Shown piece after piece: positions 7,440-12,036 of a DNA stretch of 13,920 nucleotides. Position numbers and translations under genes: made by a program. The notes beneath the pieces were generated by a model. That model was not told the DNA's origin. It saw only the letters and a list, made by a program, of their open reading frames with translations, and searched no databases. Source of the DNA: Alcaligenaceae bacterium. GTDB lineage: Bacteria; Pseudomonadota; Gammaproteobacteria; Burkholderiales; Burkholderiaceae_B. The DNA lies in contig JAAZDZ010000005.1 in the NCBI GenBank assembly GCA_012512545.1, positions 1 through 13,920 of the forward strand, written 5' to 3'. Positions within the stretch are counted from its first letter, which is position 1. Every line of letters starts with the position of its first letter.

Positions 7440-7479
7440 GGCGCTTCACGCGGCCACATCGGCCCGAAGCGCCTTTTTT
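7440..7479 (+). terminator. Intrinsic terminator between nnrS and nsrR
   Basis: A perfect 8-bp stem, GGCGCTTC (7440-7447) with GAAGCGCC (7466-7473), encloses an inner GGCC/GGCC stem (7452-7455 with 7461-7464). It is followed at once by six T (7474-7479). It begins 10 nt after the nnrS stop codon and ends 25 nt before the nsrR start. It should therefore end or strongly reduce transcription before the regulator gene. Confidence 0.85.
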
Positions 7480-7493
7480 GTCCTTGACACAAC

Positions 7494-7498
7494 AGGAG
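7494..7498 (+). promoter_or_regulatory. Ribosome-binding site fixing the GTG start of nsrR
   Basis: AGGAG lies 6 nt before the GTG at 7505. This supports GTG rather than the in-frame ATG at 7520. The GTG start gives the N-terminus (V/M)RLTAMTDYSMR, which matches the MxLTxFTDY start of known NsrR proteins and keeps Asp8. Confidence 0.75.
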
Positions 7499-7504
7499 AG
7501 CACC

Positions 7505-8008
7505 GTGCGTCTGACAGCAATGACTGACTACTCCATGCGCCTGCTTATGTATTTAGGCAACCGCCAGGAACGGCTGTGCACCATTGCCGAGGTCGCCCGC
7601 GCGCATGGCATTTCCGAACCTCACCTCATGAAAATCACCCACCGCCTGGCTCAGGCGGGCTGGGTGGAAACCACAAGGGGAAAGAATGGCGGCATGCGCC
7701 TGGCGCGCGAGCCCGCCGAGATCCCGCTGGGCGCTGTGGTGCGCGACATGGAAAATGATTTATCCATTGTCGCCTGCCTGGGCGGCGGCCAGACCGACTG
7801 TGTGCTGGTCGGCCAGTGCAAGCTGACCAGCATCATGCAAGGCGCACTGGATCAATTCCTGGGACACCTTGACCGTTACACTCTGGCCGACATCCTGCCG
7901 GCCAGAGCGGCAGATCAGACGAGTTCGCAGCGCACCGTGACCGGATGCGAGCGCAGTTCTGAAATGATTGTGTCGTTCACCTCGCCTTCCACATCCGAAA
8001 TCACATAG
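7505..8008 (+). CDS. nsrR: NO-sensing Rrf2-family repressor NsrR
   Basis: This 167-residue iron-sulfur transcription regulator releases DNA when NO attacks its cluster. The winged-helix part is intact: LTAMTDYSMRLLMYL (3-17), ISEPHLMKITHRLAQAGWVE (36-55) and TRGKNGGMRLA (57-67). Cluster ligands are visible as Cys91, Cys99 and Cys105 (spacing C-x7-C-x5-C). Asp8 is the fourth ligand in Streptomyces NsrR. After YTLADIL (125-131), where E. coli NsrR soon ends, this protein runs on for 36 residues with no recognisable features. That extension largely lies antisense to the 3' end of serA, with a 94-bp overlap (7915-8008). It is separated from nnrS by a terminator, so it may be expressed by read-through or from a promoter not recognised here. 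Confidence 0.92.
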   Translation: MRLTAMTDYSMRLLMYLGNRQERLCTIAEVARAHGISEPHLMKITHRLAQAGWVETTRGKNGGMRLAREPAEIPLGAVVRDMENDLSIVACLGGGQTDCVLVGQCKLTSIMQGALDQFLGHLDRYTLADILPARAADQTSSQRTVTGCERSSEMIVSFTSPSTSEIT

Positions 8009-9114
8009 CCAATGGGGCCGCGCGTCTGGAGATGCTGGGCGACGATGTTCAAACCATGTTTGGCCACCACGCTGCTCAGAGCCCCCATGGCACCCGGAAC
8101 ATTGCGGTGCACATGCAGAATGCGGGCGGTGCCCGTGCGTTCCTGATAAGCCACTTCCGGGAAGTTCACCGAACCCTTGGTCGCGCCGGAGTTCAAATAG
8201 GACACCAGTTTTTCCGCCACTTCGCGACCAATGTTTTCCTGCGATTCCTGAGTACTGCCGCCGATATGAGGCGTGAGAATCACATTGGGCATGCCGCGCA
8301 AAGGGCTGTCCAGCGCCTCGTCGCGCCCCTTGGGCTCGACGGGAAAGACGTCCAGCGCCGCGCCGCCCAGGTGGCCGCTCTTCAAAGCGACATGCAGCGC
8401 GTGGATATCCACCACCGTTCCCCTTGAGGCGTTGATGAGAATGGCCCCCGGCTTCATGGCGGCAATCGTCTGCTCGTTGATGAGATTTTCTGTGCGCTTT
8501 CCGCCCGGCACATGCAGGGTGACGACATCAGACTGCGACAACAGGCGCTTGAGGGACACGCAGGGCTTGGCATTGCCACGCGGCAATTGTGCTTCGACAT
8601 CATGGAACAGCACATTCATGCCAGCCATTTCCGCCAGGGTGCCCACCTGGGAACCGATATTGCCGTAACCCACGATGCCGAGTGTTTTACCTCGCGTCTC
8701 GTAAGCCCCTTCCGCGGTTTTATCCCAGAACCCCTGATGCACCCTTTCGTTCTTTTCGGGAATGCGCCGCAGCAGCAGAATGGCTTCCGCCACCACCATT
8801 TCAGCCACCGAGCGCGTATTCGAGAACGGCGCATTGAAGACCGCCACGCCATTTGAAAGGGCCGTGTCGAGATCCACCTGGTTGGTACCGATGCAAAAGC
8901 AGCCGATCACCCGGAGATCGCGGTTCTGGGCGAGCAGCTCAGCGTCGATCTGGGTGCGGGAACGGATACCCAGCACATGCGCCCCCCGGATCGCCTCGCT
9001 CAGGGACTCCGGCGGCAGAGCCGCAGCGTGGGTAACAATGTCTTCATACCCGGCTGCCTGAAACACTTCACGCGCGCTGGGGTGGATGTTCTCGAATAAA
9101 ACAATACGTGCCAT
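7915..9114 (-). CDS. serA: D-3-phosphoglycerate dehydrogenase
   Basis: This 399-residue cytoplasmic enzyme oxidises 3-phosphoglycerate with NAD+ in the first step of serine synthesis. It aligns along its length with the short SerA type of E. coli (about 410 residues). Key parts are GCFCIGTNQVDLD (71-83), the NAD-binding GYGNIG (149-154), and the catalytic trio Arg231 (NASRGTVVD), Glu260 (FPVEP) and His283 (TPHIGGSTQE). A C-terminal ACT domain (about 331-399) starts RILHVHRNVPG and probably binds serine for feedback inhibition. The ATG at 9114 has GGAG 8 nt upstream; a TTG just before it (9117) is a less likely start. The last 94 bp overlap the convergent nsrR gene. Confidence 0.97.
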   Translation of the reverse strand: MARIVLFENIHPSAREVFQAAGYEDIVTHAAALPPESLSEAIRGAHVLGIRSRTQIDAELLAQNRDLRVIGCFCIGTNQVDLDTALSNGVAVFNAPFSNTRSVAEMVVAEAILLLRRIPEKNERVHQGFWDKTAEGAYETRGKTLGIVGYGNIGSQVGTLAEMAGMNVLFHDVEAQLPRGNAKPCVSLKRLLSQSDVVTLHVPGGKRTENLINEQTIAAMKPGAILINASRGTVVDIHALHVALKSGHLGGAALDVFPVEPKGRDEALDSPLRGMPNVILTPHIGGSTQESQENIGREVAEKLVSYLNSGATKGSVNFPEVAYQERTGTARILHVHRNVPGAMGALSSVVAKHGLNIVAQHLQTRGPIGYVISDVEGEVNDTIISELRSHPVTVRCELV

Positions 9115-9149
9115 CAAACCAACTCCAGTTGAGAGACCATTAATTGTGA

Positions 9150-9177
9150 ACTATTTTGGTACCCATTGCAGGGACAA
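9150..9177 (-). promoter_or_regulatory. Possible serA promoter
   Basis: On the minus strand TTGTCC (complement of 9172-9177) and AATAGT (complement of 9150-9155) are 16 bp apart, each with 4 of 6 consensus bases. This would give a leader of about 30 nt before the serA ATG. The rest of the 208-bp gap to the ATPase gene (9115-9322) contains no convincing forward promoter. It does contain a short GGGCA/TGCCC hairpin at 9285-9298 in what would be the operon leader. Confidence 0.3.
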
Positions 9178-9322
9178 CCCTTAGAAAAACGCTGTTTTTG
9201 TGATTCGTTGCTCACGAGCCGCCTGCCAGCCAGGTTAAATAAGGCCCCCCGCCGCCGTCCGGTTACACTTTGTCTTATTAAACAGGGCATAGTTGCCCCG
9301 ACTCACCCGGAACGACCTACAC

Positions 9323-10732
9323 ATGCTGACTTCCTTACGCATCCAGAATTTCAAAGCCTGGAAAGACACAGGCCAGACGCATTTCGCTCCTCTTACCATT
9401 CTGTTCGGGGCAAACAGCAGCGGCAAAAGCAGCCTGGGGCACCTGCTGCTGGCCATGAAACAGACTGCCCTGTCCAGCGACCGGCGCCGCCCCCTGCAAT
9501 TGGGCGACGACCGTTCCCTTGTGGAACTGGGCTCCTTCCAGGAATGTCTGCACAACAACGATCTTTCGCAACCCCTGCATTTCAGGTTCGGCTGGCGTCC
9601 TGACCACACCCTGACGGTGAACGACCCGGTGACGCGCCAACGCCTGCAGGGCGACGAGCTGCAACTCGAAGTCAGCCTGGCGGCTGATGCCCACGCTCAG
9701 CCCGAAGTCCAGCTGATGTCCTACACCCTTTGCGAAAACCAGACGCCCCGGATGCAACTCACCTACGAACTGCATCAAGACGGGCAGGCCAGCCTTGACA
9801 GCGAAGGCTATGCGCTGAAGCAGAACGCAGACCATGACCGCCCCTTGCAGGCGCCGGACAAGTTCTACCGGCTCTCCGACCAGACCCGGGCCCGCTATGA
9901 GAACGCCGATTTCGCGACCGACTTCGCTTTGTCCACCGAAGCCATGCTGCATGGCCTGCACCATCTGGGGCCGCTGCGGGAAGCGCCACGGCGCCTGTAC
10001 TCATGGTCGGGCGACGCGCCTGAAGATGTAGGGCAGCGCGGCGAGCAGACCATTGCCGCACTGCTGGCCGCCACTCAGCAGCAAAGAATGATTTCCTACG
10101 GCCCCGGCCAGCCCGAACAACGCTTTGACGCCTGCATTGCCGACTGGCTGCAACGCCTGGGAATCATTGCCAGCTTTACTGTGCAGCCTATTGCCGCTGG
10201 ACGCAAGGAATATGAGGTCATGGTGCGCCCCCACCCGCAGGCCAATGAGGTCAAGATCACCGATGTCGGGTTTGGCGTCTCGCAGATCCTGCCGGTGCTG
10301 GTGCAGGCTTTCTACTGCCAGCCCAACACTACGGTATGGATGGAACAGCCCGAGGTGCATCTGCATTCCCAGGTACAGGCGGAACTGGCCGACGCCCTGA
10401 TCACTGCGGTGCAGGCTCACGAAAACGGGCGGCCCCGGGGCGTGCAGATTGTCGTGGAAAGCCATTCCGAACATCTGCTGAATCGCATTCAGCGCCGTAT
10501 TGCCGAAGGCCGCATCGCCGCCGAAGACGTCGCCGTGTACTTCTGCCGCCGCTCGAACAGCGCATCCGAACTGGAGCCTTTACGGCTCAATGCATACGGC
10601 GAAATCGAGAACTGGCCCGATAATTTCTTCGGCGACGAAATGGCCGATATCGCCGCCCGCACTCAGGCGGCCATTGCCAAACGGCGTCAGGCCCGAACCA
10701 CCGGAACCTCCGGCAACGGGAAGCAGCCATGA
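9323..10732 (+). CDS. ABC/OLD-like AAA ATPase with DUF3696 C-terminus
   Basis: This 469-residue soluble ATPase is of the RecF/OLD-like type often found in defence and toxin systems. The N-terminus reads LTSLRIQNFKAWKDTG, followed by Walker A FGANSSGKS (28-36). After a variable middle come an ABC-signature-like GFGVSQILPV (316-325), Walker B/catalytic Glu VWMEQPEVHLH (338-348) and an H-loop-like VVESHSEHLL (377-386). The end, PLRLNAYGEIENWPDNFFGDE (about 419-439), matches DUF3696. No Toprim or nuclease domain is fused. The ATG at 9323 fits the family; a TTG ten codons upstream (9293) is also possible, and the ribosome-binding site is weak (GGAA). Its stop overlaps the PIN gene start as ATGA, so it probably controls or senses for that nuclease. 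Confidence 0.9.
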   Translation: MLTSLRIQNFKAWKDTGQTHFAPLTILFGANSSGKSSLGHLLLAMKQTALSSDRRRPLQLGDDRSLVELGSFQECLHNNDLSQPLHFRFGWRPDHTLTVNDPVTRQRLQGDELQLEVSLAADAHAQPEVQLMSYTLCENQTPRMQLTYELHQDGQASLDSEGYALKQNADHDRPLQAPDKFYRLSDQTRARYENADFATDFALSTEAMLHGLHHLGPLREAPRRLYSWSGDAPEDVGQRGEQTIAALLAATQQQRMISYGPGQPEQRFDACIADWLQRLGIIASFTVQPIAAGRKEYEVMVRPHPQANEVKITDVGFGVSQILPVLVQAFYCQPNTTVWMEQPEVHLHSQVQAELADALITAVQAHENGRPRGVQIVVESHSEHLLNRIQRRIAEGRIAAEDVAVYFCRRSNSASELEPLRLNAYGEIENWPDNFFGDEMADIAARTQAAIAKRRQARTTGTSGNGKQP

Positions 10733-11289
10733 AGGCTGTCATTGACACCAACGTCCTGCTGGTCGCCAACCGCCAGCATGCGGATATCTCCGAAGAATGT
10801 GCGCAGTCCTGTGTTGACCGCCTGCAAGCCATGCAGGCGCACGGCATCACGGTCATCGACGACGCCTATCACATCCTGGGCGAATACCAGCACAAGACCA
10901 GCATTTCTCCCCCGAAAGGCGTGGGCGATGTTTTCCTGAAATGGCTGCTGCGCAACGCAGGCAACCCCATGCACGTTGAAATGGTCAGCATTACGGAAAC
11001 CGAACCCGAACACTTCGCCGAGTTTCCCTGCGACGATCTGCAGCAGCGCTTTGACGCGCCTGACCGCAAGTTTCCCGCCACCGCGCACGCCCACCCTGAA
11101 AAGCCGCCCATCTGGCAGGCGGCCGACTGCAAATGGCTGGACTGGTGGCCCACGCTCGCCGAATATGGCGTGCAGGTAGAATTCCTGTGTCCGGCCGACG
11201 CCCGTGGTTTCTACCGCAACAAGTTTCCGAAACAGCCCATTCCCGCAGCGCCCGCTGCAACTCCTCTTCCCGCCTTCGACCATGACTGA
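10729..11289 (+). CDS. PIN-domain nuclease of an ATPase-linked operon
   Basis: This 186-residue protein has a complete-looking PIN nuclease domain. It starts KAVIDTNVLLVAN with Asp5 as first metal ligand. ILGEYQ (Glu52) fits the second acidic site, FDAPDRKFPATA (Asp109/Asp112) the third, and AADCKWLD (Asp133) the fourth, followed by the usual closing strand GVQVEFLCP. It is longer than VapC toxins (about 130 residues), mainly through extra sequence between the second and third acidic sites and a Pro/Ala-rich tail from about 168. There is no VapB-like antitoxin. The start overlaps the ATPase stop by 4 nt and the stop overlaps the RNA ligase start by 8 nt, so translation is probably coupled. 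RNA cleavage is inferred from the fold; the target is unknown. Confidence 0.85.
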   Translation: MKAVIDTNVLLVANRQHADISEECAQSCVDRLQAMQAHGITVIDDAYHILGEYQHKTSISPPKGVGDVFLKWLLRNAGNPMHVEMVSITETEPEHFAEFPCDDLQQRFDAPDRKFPATAHAHPEKPPIWQAADCKWLDWWPTLAEYGVQVEFLCPADARGFYRNKFPKQPIPAAPAATPLPAFDHD

Positions 11290-11971
11290 TTTTTTTCGCT
11301 TTCCCCAAACCCCTCATATCGCCTGGCTTGGCGAAGGCGCGCCCCGCGACGACAAGCTGCTGACTGATGATGAAATCGCCGTTCTGCTGGAAAACGAGGT
11401 GGTCGCAGAAGAAAAGCTCGATGGCGCCAACGTGGGTTTTTCACTGGCGCCGGACGGCAGCCTGCGGGCCCAGAACCGCGGCCAGTATCTGATTGAGCCC
11501 CATGTGGGGCAATTCAGCCGCCTGCCCGCGTGGTCGATGCAGCATGGCGACAGCCTGCGGGCCGTGCTCAACCCCGACCTCATCGTTTTTGGCGAATGGT
11601 GTGCCGCGCGCCACTCGCTGGATTATGCCACCCTGCCCGACTGGTTCATGGTGTTCGACGTTTACGACCGCAAGGCGGAACGCTTCTGGAGCACGCGCCG
11701 CCGCAATGCGCTGGCTGCTCAGGCGGGCCTGATCACCGTGCCGCATCTGTTCACGGAAAAAGTCACGGTGGAGGAAGTCAAGAAATACGTAGAAGCCGCC
11801 ACCAGCCGCTTCCGCCCTGGCCCCCTGGAAGGGCTGGTGCTGCGCAGCGAAGATGACGACTGGTGCCTGGGCCGCGCCAAACTGGTGCGCCACGATTTCA
11901 CTCAGGCGATTGATGTCCACTGGCGCAAGCGGGCCATTGAATGGAACCGGCTGAAAATGACCGGCTACTGA
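11282..11971 (+). CDS. Minimal ATP-dependent RNA ligase (Rnl2-like nucleotidyltransferase)
   Basis: This 229-residue protein has the ordered motifs of the covalent nucleotidyltransferase superfamily. Motif I is EEKLDGANVG (43-52) with Lys45 as AMP acceptor, and RAQNRGQYL (62-70) follows at the motif Ia position. Motif III is VFGEWC with Glu105, motif IIIa WFMVFDVYD (121-129), motif IV LEGLVLRS (182-189) with Glu183, and motif V GRAKLVRHDF (197-206) with Lys200. The spacing and lack of an OB-fold favour an RNA ligase over a DNA ligase. Only about 25 residues follow motif V, so any C-terminal specificity domain is reduced. A longer frame opens at 11204, but the ATG at 11282 fits the homologous region. 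It overlaps the PIN stop and lacks its own Shine-Dalgarno, implying translational coupling. Confidence 0.85.
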   Translation: MTDFFRFPQTPHIAWLGEGAPRDDKLLTDDEIAVLLENEVVAEEKLDGANVGFSLAPDGSLRAQNRGQYLIEPHVGQFSRLPAWSMQHGDSLRAVLNPDLIVFGEWCAARHSLDYATLPDWFMVFDVYDRKAERFWSTRRRNALAAQAGLITVPHLFTEKVTVEEVKKYVEAATSRFRPGPLEGLVLRSEDDDWCLGRAKLVRHDFTQAIDVHWRKRAIEWNRLKMTGY

Positions 11972-11982
11972 CCCCTCGCGGC

Positions 11983-12014
11983 ACGCCGCCTGGTTCCGGG
12001 GAAGCAGGCGGCGT
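11983..12014. terminator. Strong hairpin between convergent RNA ligase and torA-like genes
   Basis: A perfect 10-bp inverted repeat, ACGCCGCCTG (11983-11992) and CAGGCGGCGT (12005-12014), encloses a 12-nt loop. It sits in the 65-bp gap between two convergent stop codons, 12 bp after the ligase stop. No T-run follows on either strand, so it may block 3' exonucleases or help termination rather than act as a textbook intrinsic terminator. Confidence 0.5.
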
Positions 12015-12036
12015 AGCGGATTGTTTCAGAGCGCCC

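Noticed and set aside
7484..7489. Perfect TTGACA as a possible -35 for nsrR
   Set aside because: A -10 at normal spacing would fall at about 7507, inside the coding sequence, where no TATAAT-like hexamer exists.
6992..7504. In-frame extension of nsrR far upstream into nnrS
   Set aside because: The region encodes nnrS in another frame. The AGGAG-GTG at 7505 gives the family N-terminus.
9285..9298. GGGCA/TGCCC hairpin as a riboswitch or attenuator
   Set aside because: It has only five base pairs with no T-run or conserved core; it was noted only as a minor leader feature.
9323..10732. ATPase as an OLD, Gabija or PARIS component
   Set aside because: No Toprim domain is fused or adjacent, and no UvrD-like helicase or DUF4435 partner is present. 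The DUF3696 end and PIN/ligase neighbours differ from those systems.
10729..11289. Classical VapBC toxin-antitoxin pair
   Set aside because: There is no small DNA-binding antitoxin gene upstream, the PIN protein is longer than VapC, and the coupled partner is a large ATPase.
11282..11971. DNA ligase (LigD or ATP-dependent LigB type)
   Set aside because: It lacks an OB-fold or other DNA ligase domain after motif V, and its motif layout and neighbours favour RNA ligase. Activity on DNA cannot be fully excluded.
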